This document shows, piece by piece, positions 17,646 to 25,627 of a stretch of 64,000 nt of DNA; position 1 is the first letter of the stretch, and the number at the start of each line of letters is the position of its first letter. The position numbers and the translations under genes were made by a program. The DNA lies in contig OZ245997.1 of NCBI GenBank assembly GCA_965230195.1, forward strand, positions 3,162,001 to 3,226,000. The letters run 5' to 3'. Under the pieces are notes generated by a model, which did no database searches, had not been told where the DNA came from, and saw only the letters and a list, made by a program, of their open reading frames with translations. Source of the stretch: Putridiphycobacter sp965230195 (GTDB lineage Bacteria > Bacteroidota > Bacteroidia > Flavobacteriales_D > Crocinitomicaceae).

Positions 17646-19127
17646 ATGTCCGTATTTTCCCAGTTAAAAAAACTTAATATACCTCATGAGCAAGTTGCTG
17701 ATCTTGACAGTAATGAGATTATTAAAATTGAGAAAATATTAAAAGCAGAAGTCAGAACCAATCCGGATCTGGATATTAATGATGTCGAAAAAATCATTGA
17801 GGTATTAAGTATTCATGGCGGACAGTTAAAAATTCTGTTTAGTGAAACCTTTAAGCCTTTGTTGCATATTGTATCGGGTAACAAACCGAAAATTTTTAAA
17901 CCGGTTGACACCAGTAATTTTGAATATACACCTGAGTTTAAACAATTCATTCAGAATCATTTTGAGGAGGATATTCTGACTTATGTTGATCTTTGTTTTA
18001 TTGAAAGTAAATACGGGGCACTTAAAACTGTTTTAGAATACCTGGAGGTTTATAGCTTTAAGTTAAGTGATCAACTCCGGGAACGCTTTACTGACAAAAT
18101 TAATTATGGAAAGGAGTGTATTGCAATAAATGCTGCTGATCTTATGCAAAAGCTTGAACCCCATACCAATTTACAGTTCTATGAGTGTTTAAATCAGTTT
18201 CCGGGAATTAGTTTTGAATCACCAATAACCGATCTGTTAAATGAGGTGGTGGACCATGTGGGAGAAAAAAAGAGTTTACTGATAGTATTGTATGCAATGG
18301 GAGAGTTCAGGGCTGTAAGTCAGGCGCTCAGTGAGACTTTAAGTAAGAATAAGTCTATTGCAATTCGGGAGGGAGTAAGGGAAAGAAAAGAACGGAACGG
18401 TAATATTTCAGCATATTACAGGGGGAAAGCGTTGGAACAGACTTCTCATAAAAGAGCCCGGTCGGGATCTATGATTGGCTACTCCGGAATGGGACTGGTA
18501 ATTTTTATCATTTTTGCAATATTGAGAATTGCTGTGAGGAGTAGCCGAAATTTTAATAATAACGATTTTCGAACAGATGCTTTTATTACTGAGTTTGAGA
18601 ATAATTTAGGTGATTCGCAAAGTAAAATCTTTACCGGCAGAGCCAAATACCAAGCGTTAAAGGATCAAATTTTTACCGTTCAGGAGCTTGAAAATAATAA
18701 AATTGAAAGTGAGGATTTTGTTGATTTCAATAAGGATTCATTGTTTTTTCCAAGTTCTAAAATACATGGCAGTCAGGTGGAGTTCATCAATAAAACTGAT
18801 AAAAATATAATTGTGGTTTACCATAATTCCTTTAGTGCAGGTACATTTTTTATTAAACCAGAGCAGGTTTTTACTACGAAAACACTTGTAATGGAATGCT
18901 CCTTTTACTCCGGGGACCGCTTTCAAAAAATAACCTATAATAATGACGGTGAAAAAATAGATACCTTCTACAGGTTTAAAGATTTTACTGATCATGATAT
19001 GTTTAATTTTGACAGAAACTTTGATGTTCAGAAAATTTCTGCTTATAAAGGAGTCAAGACTGCCATATTAAGTAATAATAATGGTGTACTTTTGGTCAAT
19101 TGGAAAAATCAGTTTGGAGAACACTAA
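17646..19127 (+). CDS. Membrane-anchored protein of unknown function, Hsp70-linked paralogue A
   Basis: I do not recognise this 493-residue protein. Residues 1-240 form a largely helical soluble domain shared with the next gene. Conserved blocks are 'LKKLNI', 'EKILKAEVRTNPDLDINDVE' (29-48) and 'VLYAMGEF' (214-221). A basic stretch (242-275) precedes a single transmembrane segment (about 276-296), then a ~195-residue beta-rich domain ('VEFINKTDKNIIVVYHNSF', 'GTFFIKPEQVF'). It is divergent from the GrpE-like/Hsp70 operon across 65 bp. There is no J-domain HPD motif. The position suggests a client-recruiting or membrane-tethering partner of that Hsp70; this is inference. Confidence 0.8.
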   Translation: MSVFSQLKKLNIPHEQVADLDSNEIIKIEKILKAEVRTNPDLDINDVEKIIEVLSIHGGQLKILFSETFKPLLHIVSGNKPKIFKPVDTSNFEYTPEFKQFIQNHFEEDILTYVDLCFIESKYGALKTVLEYLEVYSFKLSDQLRERFTDKINYGKECIAINAADLMQKLEPHTNLQFYECLNQFPGISFESPITDLLNEVVDHVGEKKSLLIVLYAMGEFRAVSQALSETLSKNKSIAIREGVRERKERNGNISAYYRGKALEQTSHKRARSGSMIGYSGMGLVIFIIFAILRIAVRSSRNFNNNDFRTDAFITEFENNLGDSQSKIFTGRAKYQALKDQIFTVQELENNKIESEDFVDFNKDSLFFPSSKIHGSQVEFINKTDKNIIVVYHNSFSAGTFFIKPEQVFTTKTLVMECSFYSGDRFQKITYNNDGEKIDTFYRFKDFTDHDMFNFDRNFDVQKISAYKGVKTAILSNNNGVLLVNWKNQFGEH

Positions 19128-19151
19128 ACCATTTTTAATAATTGATTTTAA

Positions 19152-20081
19152 ATGTCAATACTCAGGGAGTTAGAAAAGCTTAATATATCGGACGCTGAAA
19201 TTCAGAATATGGATCAGCAATCGCTGATTCGTACTGAAAAACTGCTTAAAGCGGAAGTGAGATCAAACCCTGAACTGGATATTAATCAGGTTGAAAAAAT
19301 ACTTGAATTATTAAAAGAGCATAAACGGGAGTTTAAAACATTCTTTCTGGATGAATTTAAAGCTTTGAGGCATATATTAACTCACGATTCTCTGATTTAC
19401 TTTAAGTTTGTTGATTTAAGCAGGTACAGTTACACAGATGACTTTAAGGCTTTTTTGGAAAAATACTTTGAGCCAGAAATAGAGCAGTATATCAATCGTT
19501 GTATCACTGAAGGTAACTTCAGGGCACTAAATTGCATATTAAATTATGTTAAGGTATTCAGTTTTGGTTTCACGCAATTGATAAGTGATAAATTGCTGTT
19601 CAAAATGGAGTATTGCTATCAGTGTATTGAAATTGATTCTAAAGAGTTAAAGGTTAAGGCCGAACCTGTTATGAATTTATTTTTTTACAGAAGTTTAAAC
19701 CAGCTTCAAACCATTCACTTTGACCATGAAATCACAAAGCTGATTAACCTAACCGTTGAAAGGTTAAAAAAGAGAAGATTTTTGTATCGGGTGTTGTACG
19801 CTATGGGAGATTATTCACCGCTTAATGAAAACCTGAAGAGTTTGATCGATAATAATAAAAAAGTGGCGTATCAAAAAGGAGTAAGAGTAACATTTCCGCA
19901 GAGAAGCGTAAAAGTTAACAGAGGAGAAACCTATTTGAGGGTATTTAGTACTCGATTGGGAAGGATTCTGGCTAACATTGGCATTATTCTTCTGCTTATA
20001 TTATTAGCACTTGCTGGTGGTCCGGGAGTAGGGGTAGGAATAATACTGGTTTTTATTATCAGAGCCGCAAGGTCTCGTTGA
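19152..20081 (+). CDS. Membrane-anchored protein of unknown function, Hsp70-linked paralogue B
   Basis: The 309-residue protein is paralogous over its first ~240 residues to the preceding gene: 'LEKLNI', 'EKLLKAEVRSNPELDINQVE', 'RVLYAMGDYSPLNE'. It lacks the C-terminal beta domain of paralogue A. Instead it ends in a hydrophobic region (about 268-305, 'ILANIGIILLLILLALAGG' then a Gly/Val-rich segment), probably one or two membrane passes, and a basic tail 'RAARSR'. It starts 24 bp after paralogue A stops, so the two are cotranscribed. The tandem duplication with different membrane ends suggests two adaptor variants built on one domain. Function is unknown. Confidence 0.78.
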   Translation: MSILRELEKLNISDAEIQNMDQQSLIRTEKLLKAEVRSNPELDINQVEKILELLKEHKREFKTFFLDEFKALRHILTHDSLIYFKFVDLSRYSYTDDFKAFLEKYFEPEIEQYINRCITEGNFRALNCILNYVKVFSFGFTQLISDKLLFKMEYCYQCIEIDSKELKVKAEPVMNLFFYRSLNQLQTIHFDHEITKLINLTVERLKKRRFLYRVLYAMGDYSPLNENLKSLIDNNKKVAYQKGVRVTFPQRSVKVNRGETYLRVFSTRLGRILANIGIILLLILLALAGGPGVGVGIILVFIIRAARSR

Positions 20082-20085
20082 TCCT

Positions 20086-20433
20086 TTATTTCTTTTTCTT
20101 TTTGCTTGATTTAGCTTTAGGGTTAAAGTCCAGGCAAAGTTGAACCCAGTAATCCAGCTGGTGTTCTTCTACCAGGCCCTCAGGAGAGATAAATACATAT
20201 CCTTTCATAGGTCTTCCGGTAAAATTCATTTCGCTGCAATGAGGATTTTCAAGGGATTCAGAATATATTTCGGGATCTATTCGGGCCATTAGCTGATCTT
20301 TAACAATGCCCACACACATTTTATCATCAACCATATAACAAAGGCCGCCCATCATCTTTTTTGCTTCAAAGAGGCAGCCTTTTAAATTAAGTAAGCGTGT
20401 AATTCTTTCTTCTAATTGAATATCATAAGCCAT
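20086..20433 (-). CDS. TfoX/Sxy N-terminal domain protein
   Basis: The 115-residue cytoplasmic protein has the TfoX_N pattern: 'KKMMGGLCYMVDDKMCVGI', 'LMARIDPE', 'GRPMKGYVFISPEG', followed by a terminal helix and a Lys-rich tail. The domain is named after the competence regulator TfoX/Sxy. Stand-alone versions like this are common in Bacteroidota and are not shown to regulate competence. It converges on paralogue B with 4 bp between stops. It is probably independent of both neighbours. Confidence 0.85.
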   Translation of the reverse strand: MAYDIQLEERITRLLNLKGCLFEAKKMMGGLCYMVDDKMCVGIVKDQLMARIDPEIYSESLENPHCSEMNFTGRPMKGYVFISPEGLVEEHQLDYWVQLCLDFNPKAKSSKKKKK

Positions 20434-20458
20434 ATACCTAAAACAAACCTTTTTTAAG

Positions 20459-21802
20459 TTATTTCAGTAGAGTTACTGTTCCCTGATATCTTTCAGGCGC
20501 GGCATTTGTATGTTCGATAACAACATTCCATACATATGATCCTTCTGGTGCTTTTCTAAGGTCTTTGGTATATAATCCATCCCATGGAGAATTAGCATCA
20601 GTTGTTTGGTATACCAGTTTACCAGATTTATCGTAAATGGTCATAGTAAATGGTAATTCGCTAACAAGAAGTGCTTTAGGAATAAAAGTTTCATTGATTC
20701 CATCTCCATTTGGTGTAAATGAACTTGGCGCCAGCAAATTGTAATCATGATTTATCTTTATATGATCAGTTTTAGTGGAACTACAACCAAATTCATTAAT
20801 GATAGTACATTTTACCTGATAGGTTCCCTTTTTCTTAAACTCATAGGCAAATTCTTTCGCATATGACCTGTGCAGGTCTTCAATCTCCCATGTTATTTTT
20901 TCTCCTTCTTCAATATTCTGACTAAAGAAAGCTGTTGGGATAATATTGTTTTCCATATAGTGGGTAATATGGTTATCAGGAAGAGCATGTATAGTAATCT
21001 CTTTAGCAGGAGATACCTTAACAATCTCTTTTGTATGTATATCCAATAACCGCAGCTTAACATGGTAAATTCCAGGTTTTGAATAAGTGTGGTCCATAAA
21101 GTTACTTTCGGTGATGGTACCGTCTCCCATATCCCATTGATAAATGGCTTTTATCTTAGGAACTGATGGCGTGAAAGCAATGCTTTTACCGTAGCAAATT
21201 TGCTCCTGATCAGCAACTACGTTGAGGTCAAGGTGAGAAAAATCTGCTTTTTCATGTTCAATAACTAAATCACTTTCCTGTTGAGGGGTTTGCGGATTCG
21301 GAGAATCAACATTGTTTGTCATAATATTAATAGGTTCAATATTATTGTTAGCAGGTGTTAAATTCTGTAGTGATTGATCATTATTTGTTTGGTTATCTGT
21401 TTCTGAGTGGTTAGAAGATGGAGTTGCAGTACTGATACTGTTTTCTTTTTCAGGAGGATTAATATTTTCCTGAACAGCCTCTACAGAATGGTCACTACCG
21501 ACAACCTCTTCATGAGCTGTTTCATCAGAATTTTCAGTATTAGAAATGGTTTTGGTGGTTTGTTCATTTTGATTTAACTCAGCATACTGATTTGTGCTTT
21601 CATTGCTAATATCAGCAGGTGAGTTCATAAACCACAATGCACCGCATACACATATCACTGCAGCTGAAATACCCAATATCCAGTTCGTTGTTGCTCCTCT
21701 TTCCGGCCCCATTTTTTTTGACAAAGACTTCCAGGCATCCTCGGAGTAGGGCACTTCATAGTGCTCGACTGTCTGTTTTATTATCTTTTCAAATTTATCC
21801 AT
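20459..21802 (-). CDS. Single-pass membrane protein, putative anti-sigma-like partner, with PKD and T9SS type B (CHU_C) domain
   Basis: The 447-residue protein has a short cytoplasmic N-terminus ('FEKIIKQTVEHYEVPYSEDA') resembling the head of Bacteroidota anti-sigma-like proteins. One transmembrane segment follows (about 41-60, 'WILGISAAVICVCGALWFM'). A Ser/Thr/Asn/Gln-rich low-complexity stretch (65-185) leads to a PKD-like domain (about 190-270, 'YQWDMGDGTITESNFMDH') and a second beta domain. A CHU_C end follows ('PSSFTPNGDGINETFIP', 'TIYDKSGKLVYQT', 'GSYVWNVVI'). Its ATG overlaps the stop of the ECF sigma factor by one base, so the two are coupled. A sigma-binding role is inferred from gene order. 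A T9SS-type end on a protein with an uncleaved anchor is odd. Confidence 0.85.
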   Translation of the reverse strand: MDKFEKIIKQTVEHYEVPYSEDAWKSLSKKMGPERGATTNWILGISAAVICVCGALWFMNSPADISNESTNQYAELNQNEQTTKTISNTENSDETAHEEVVGSDHSVEAVQENINPPEKENSISTATPSSNHSETDNQTNNDQSLQNLTPANNNIEPINIMTNNVDSPNPQTPQQESDLVIEHEKADFSHLDLNVVADQEQICYGKSIAFTPSVPKIKAIYQWDMGDGTITESNFMDHTYSKPGIYHVKLRLLDIHTKEIVKVSPAKEITIHALPDNHITHYMENNIIPTAFFSQNIEEGEKITWEIEDLHRSYAKEFAYEFKKKGTYQVKCTIINEFGCSSTKTDHIKINHDYNLLAPSSFTPNGDGINETFIPKALLVSELPFTMTIYDKSGKLVYQTTDANSPWDGLYTKDLRKAPEGSYVWNVVIEHTNAAPERYQGTVTLLK

Positions 21803-22371
21803 TAGTATGTCACGTTTTCCGAACTCAGTAAAGCTCGTAGTTTTTGTTTTGCTTTTGCTAAATTCGACTTTGAAGTCCCTTCCGAAATACCTAAATATTC
21901 TGATATTTCTTTGTGTGTATAGCCTTCCATAACATACAGGTTAAATACCATTTTATAACCTGCGGAAAGCTTTCCAATTGCTTCAACAGCCTTTTTAGCT
22001 TTTATACTTAAATCATTCAATTCTTCTTCTAAAATCATACCATCTTCCTCTATATTGGCTTGAACAGTACTTTCTTCCTCTAATGAATACGTATTGTTTT
22101 TATTTTTTCGAATTAAATCAATAGCAGTATTCACCATTATTCGTCTTACCCAACCTTCAAAAGAACCAGTATAATTGTAAACCTCAAGCTTTGCAAATAC
22201 TTTTATGAACCCTGATTGCACCATATCCTGTGCCTCGTCTTCATCCCTTGCATAGCGTAAACAAACACCCATCATCTTCCCGTAATATTTCTCAAATAAC
22301 TGCTTTTGGTACTTGCGCTTACCTTTTTTGCAGCCTTCAATTATATTTTTGAGTTCTTTATTATTTTCCAC
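21802..22371 (-). CDS. ECF-type RNA polymerase sigma factor
   Basis: The 189-residue sigma-70 family protein lacks region 1 and has region 2 ('MGVCLRYARDEDEAQDMVQSG', 'FEGWVRRIMVNTAIDLIRK'). After an acidic linker comes region 4 ('KLSAGYKMVFNLYVMEG', 'THKEISEYLGISEGTSKS'). These are the core-binding and -10/-35-recognition elements of ECF sigma factors. It is translationally coupled to the downstream single-pass membrane protein, its likely regulator. The inducing signal and target promoters are not visible; a link to the cell surface or secretion is suggested by the partner's domains. Confidence 0.95.
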   Translation of the reverse strand: MENNKELKNIIEGCKKGKRKYQKQLFEKYYGKMMGVCLRYARDEDEAQDMVQSGFIKVFAKLEVYNYTGSFEGWVRRIMVNTAIDLIRKNKNNTYSLEEESTVQANIEEDGMILEEELNDLSIKAKKAVEAIGKLSAGYKMVFNLYVMEGYTHKEISEYLGISEGTSKSNLAKAKQKLRALLSSENVTY

Positions 22372-22536
22372 TTCAGGTTTACATTAGCAAAACGTAATTA
22401 CAGGGTATGGGTTGCCTTTTCTGTAAAAGAAATTTTAATATCTGAAAAAGACTCCAAATATAAGAGATTACTTTCAAAATCTTTCTTAAATTCGTGGACT
22501 TAATAATTGATATTAATTTAAACAAAAAAGATAGAA

Positions 22537-23472
22537 ATGAAAGTTACTGTAGTAGGGGCTGGAAATGTAGGGGCAACATGCGCCAATGTGTTAGCACATA
22601 ATGAAATTGCTAACGAAATAGTATTATTAGACATTAAAGAAGGAGTTGCTGAAGGAAAAGCGTTAGATATGTGGGAGACTTCACCTGTAAACTTATATGA
22701 TTCAAGAATTACAGGTTCAACTAATGATTATTCTAAAACTGCCGGTTCCGAAGTTGTGGTAATTACTTCAGGAATTCCAAGAAAACCTGGAATGAGCAGA
22801 GATGATTTGATTGCAACAAATGCAGGTATTGTTAAGTCTGTAACTGAAAATGTAATTCAACATTCACCTGATGCAAAAATCATTATTGTTTCAAATCCAC
22901 TTGACGTAATGTGCTACACTGCCTATTTATCAGCTAAAATTGATAAAAGCAGAGTAATGGGAATGGCTGGTGTTTTAGATACAGCAAGATACCGTTCATT
23001 TTTAGCTTTAGAATTAAATGTTTCACCAAAAGATATTCAGGCATTGTTAATGGGAGGTCATGGAGACACTATGGTACCACTTCCAAGATATACAACTGTT
23101 GGAGGTATTCCAGTAACTGAATTAATTGAGGAAGACAAATTAAATGCGATTATTGAGCGTACAAAATTTGGTGGAGGAGAAATAGTTAAACTATTAGGTA
23201 CATCAGCATGGTATGCACCAGGAGCTGCTGCTGCTCAAATGGTTGAAGCTATTGTTAGAGACCAAAAGAGAGTTTTACCGGTATGTTCATGGTTAGAAGG
23301 TGAATATGGTCAAAAAGATATTTACCTTGGAGTACCTGTTGTTTTAGGAAAAAACGGTATAGAAAAAATCATTGAAGTTGATTTAAATGATGATGAGCAA
23401 GCATTACTCGAAGAGTCTGCTAAAGCAGTAAGAGGTGTAATGGGTGTATTAGATAATATGGATTTGGTTTAA
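22537..23472 (+). CDS. mdh: Malate dehydrogenase (NAD-dependent, LDH-like type)
   Basis: The 311-residue cytoplasmic enzyme interconverts malate and oxaloacetate in the TCA cycle. The Rossmann motif 'VVGAGNVGATCANVLA' (5-20) is followed by Asp32, which selects NAD. Substrate-binding arginines lie in the mobile loop 'GIPRKPGMSRDDL' (Arg82, Arg88) and at Arg151. The catalytic pair is Asp148 and His175 ('MGGHGDTMVPL'). The arginine in the loop is characteristic of malate rather than lactate specificity. Length and motifs are fully typical. It stands alone, with a strong terminator directly behind it. Confidence 0.97.
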   Translation: MKVTVVGAGNVGATCANVLAHNEIANEIVLLDIKEGVAEGKALDMWETSPVNLYDSRITGSTNDYSKTAGSEVVVITSGIPRKPGMSRDDLIATNAGIVKSVTENVIQHSPDAKIIIVSNPLDVMCYTAYLSAKIDKSRVMGMAGVLDTARYRSFLALELNVSPKDIQALLMGGHGDTMVPLPRYTTVGGIPVTELIEEDKLNAIIERTKFGGGEIVKLLGTSAWYAPGAAAAQMVEAIVRDQKRVLPVCSWLEGEYGQKDIYLGVPVVLGKNGIEKIIEVDLNDDEQALLEESAKAVRGVMGVLDNMDLV

Positions 23473-23500
23473 TTAACCACACAATAATATCATTTTAAAG

Positions 23501-23526
23501 AGGAGCTGTTTACAGCTCCTTTTTTA
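23501..23526 (+). terminator. Rho-independent terminator after mdh
   Basis: A GC-containing inverted repeat (AGGAGCTGT / ACAGCTCCT, 23501-23509 with 23512-23520) is followed immediately by six T's. It lies 28 bp past the mdh stop. Confidence 0.9.
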
Positions 23527-23535
23527 TTATATATA

Positions 23536-24561
23536 TTACCGGTTTGGAAATTTAATACCAAGTCCGGCATGAAGTATACTGGTGGTGGACGATCCCAATC
23601 TTAAGGTTATTGGAGAATTTTTAGAAACATAACGTAAGCCAATACCAACATGAATTGCTTCATACCAGCTCAAATAACCTGAGGTAATTTCTTCGTAAGG
23701 AAAGTTAGGTCCGATAGTAAATTCAAATTTACCAGGTTTTTGGCCAAAAAGACCAATAAATGAGAATGAAGCCGAATAGGTTGCCCCTTCATCATATTCC
23801 AGACCGGTTCTTGCTGAAATACCATAACCAAGATCAACATGACTACTATTATAAATTAAATGGTCGAATCTGAAATTAAAGCCAACCAGGTCGAGCGTGA
23901 TACTTCCAATATAACTGCTAACGTTAATATTAAAATAGCCTTTTTCAAGTGTATTGTTTCCTTTTTCAACAATACCTTGTGTTTTTTGAAAGGTGTATCC
24001 TAGTCCAAGGTAACCTGAGTACATTGAACTAAAAAATCCATTCCTGGCAAAATTGGCTGAAATGCCTGCACGGAAGGTAATACCCTGAGGTGAAATATAT
24101 TTATAGCCGGATTGTACACCCATTTCCATTTCTCCTGATGAGATAGAGAACTTTGGTTTCCTGATAACACCTCCACCAATAATGAGTACATTTTCCCATA
24201 AATGTCTTCTGCCAATATTAAATCCAATTCCAGTATAAGCACCATAATAGTTAAATGATATGGAATCAGCCAGCGGGTCAGCACCAAAATGGGTGATGCC
24301 TTTTGGATGTGCGTAATCGTTGACAAATCGATACCCAAGTCTGAAGTCCAAATGAAAGTTTGGAGTTGATGTAACATCTGTTAAAGCTCCAATTCTCAAT
24401 CCGTAGGTATTCCTTGTTGGGTTTAAGGCCGGTGCATTATAGTGTTGTGTTTCAATTCTGTCAAAATCAAAATGAAGCGTTGTGTTTTTATAATAGTTTT
24501 TATCCTGGCAAAAAACAATTGCTGAGATTAACAGTAGTACTAAAGTAAGTCCGCTTTTCAT
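23536..24561 (-). CDS. Exported outer-membrane beta-barrel-like protein of unknown function
   Basis: The 341-residue product has a signal peptide (about residues 1-18, ending 'AIVFCQ'). Many alternating hydrophobic/aromatic strands follow, for example 'FHLDFRLGYRFVNDY', 'YGAYTGIGFNIGRRH' and 'GYLGLGYTF', and it ends 'ILHAGLGIKFPNR'. The strand density, Gly/Tyr/Phe content and lack of a T9SS domain fit a small outer-membrane barrel. I do not recognise a specific family. It converges on mdh across the terminator. Confidence 0.75.
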   Translation of the reverse strand: MKSGLTLVLLLISAIVFCQDKNYYKNTTLHFDFDRIETQHYNAPALNPTRNTYGLRIGALTDVTSTPNFHLDFRLGYRFVNDYAHPKGITHFGADPLADSISFNYYGAYTGIGFNIGRRHLWENVLIIGGGVIRKPKFSISSGEMEMGVQSGYKYISPQGITFRAGISANFARNGFFSSMYSGYLGLGYTFQKTQGIVEKGNNTLEKGYFNINVSSYIGSITLDLVGFNFRFDHLIYNSSHVDLGYGISARTGLEYDEGATYSASFSFIGLFGQKPGKFEFTIGPNFPYEEITSGYLSWYEAIHVGIGLRYVSKNSPITLRLGSSTTSILHAGLGIKFPNR

Positions 24562-24667
24562 TGTATTAAATACTAATCAATCCAAAATTAAGCAAGATAT
24601 GTTGATATATAGAATTGAATTTTGCAATTGGTTAAGTTGGTTTTGCATTTTTTGCAAAAGATGTCAG

Positions 24668-25150
24668 TTAAAAGTTAACAATACCATTAAAATCGATTTT
24701 TTTAGAAACAGGTATTCCTTCAATCGCTAACATAGCATGAGAATTGGAGTTGAGGGTTACTTCAAGTTCTTTTATTTTGAAATTTAATTCAGGAATATGG
24801 TACCAGTTAGAATACAATCTTGAAAATTTCTTCCCATTAATCATTAAGTGAGCATGTCCTTCACCTTTCTGATGAATTTTACTGGCGTTTTCAGGAGCGA
24901 ACTGAAAATTTTCTACTTCAAAATATAAGTTCCACCCTGACATAGGATCCTTGTTTAATTGTAATTTGGTAATACGGGGAGGGGGAAAGTCATTGGTAAC
25001 ATCTAAGTAACCGTGATTCATAACCGAGTGACCGGAATTTATTTCATGGTGGTTGTTTATTGAAGTTCCTGAGAAGTAAATGCCAATACTTAATCCCGCT
25101 ACTACAGATATTACCTGAATAGTCCAACCTATTTTTTTCGATCTTTTCAT
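24668..25150 (-). CDS. Periplasmic, inner-membrane-anchored conserved protein with His/Met-rich beta domain
   Basis: The 160-residue protein has an N-terminal signal anchor (about 8-28, 'WTIQVISVVAGLSIGIYF'). The small beta domain has conserved-looking motifs 'GWNLYFEVENFQFAPENAS', 'KGEGHAHLMINGKKFSRLYS', 'NWYHIPEL' and 'NSNSHAMLAIEGIPV'. The motif set matches an uncharacterised periplasmic family that I recall beside metal-related genes. The His residues (GHAH, YH, SHA) could bind a metal, but this is inference. The ATG overlaps the upstream gene's stop by 4 bp, so the two form a coupled pair. Confidence 0.75.
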   Translation of the reverse strand: MKRSKKIGWTIQVISVVAGLSIGIYFSGTSINNHHEINSGHSVMNHGYLDVTNDFPPPRITKLQLNKDPMSGWNLYFEVENFQFAPENASKIHQKGEGHAHLMINGKKFSRLYSNWYHIPELNFKIKELEVTLNSNSHAMLAIEGIPVSKKIDFNGIVNF

Positions 25151-25545
25151 GATTTACTTTTTATTGAGAAGGGGGTTAAGCTAATTAACAACAGAGCAGG
25201 AAAAGTGATCAATGGAAAATCGATAAGCCAATGACTGGCTGGAAGATATCCGAATAATATCTCAATCATATGAATTAAAGCATGACCACTCATAAACAAA
25301 GTGATTGCCATGTGAATTTCGAATGACTGGCGAGGTTTCTGAGCACACCAAAATGCGCCGACACCAATAAGTAAATAAACCAAGCCGACATCATGTACAA
25401 AATGAGGATTGAGCTCACCTGTATCCTCAGCATCAACTGGCATGTGTTTGAACCAGCTTGAAGAAGAAAGCATCATCCATAACCCGTTTCCAACACTAAT
25501 TGATCCCAAAACATTATAACTTGATTTTATTATAAGTCTTTTCAT
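25147..25545 (-). CDS. Small four-helix inner-membrane protein of unknown function
   Basis: The 132-residue protein is almost entirely hydrophobic, with about four transmembrane segments. Conserved-looking features are 'GNGLWMMLSSSSWFKHMP', 'NPHFVHDVGLVYLLIGVGAF' and 'SGHALIHMIEILFGY'. His and Asp residues near membrane borders (HFVHD, HALIHM) are the only candidate functional residues. It overlaps the periplasmic-domain gene by 4 bp. The pair looks like a small redox or metal-handling unit, but no function can be assigned. The LuxR-type regulator gene lies 82 bp upstream on the same strand. Confidence 0.75.
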   Translation of the reverse strand: MKRLIIKSSYNVLGSISVGNGLWMMLSSSSWFKHMPVDAEDTGELNPHFVHDVGLVYLLIGVGAFWCAQKPRQSFEIHMAITLFMSGHALIHMIEILFGYLPASHWLIDFPLITFPALLLISLTPFSIKSKS

Positions 25546-25627
25546 ATGAACTGTTTTATTTGCAAAACTAGTGTGCTAATACAGTTCAATCAATACCCAC
25601 ATGTGGGTGTTTTAATGAAATATTAAA

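Noticed and set aside
17646..20081. J-domain in the Hsp70-linked paralogues
   Set aside because: I looked for the HPD motif and the helix II-loop-helix III pattern in both proteins and found neither.
20086..20433. Competence regulator function for the TfoX-like protein
   Set aside because: Only the N-terminal domain is present and no competence genes are nearby; the name reflects domain similarity only.
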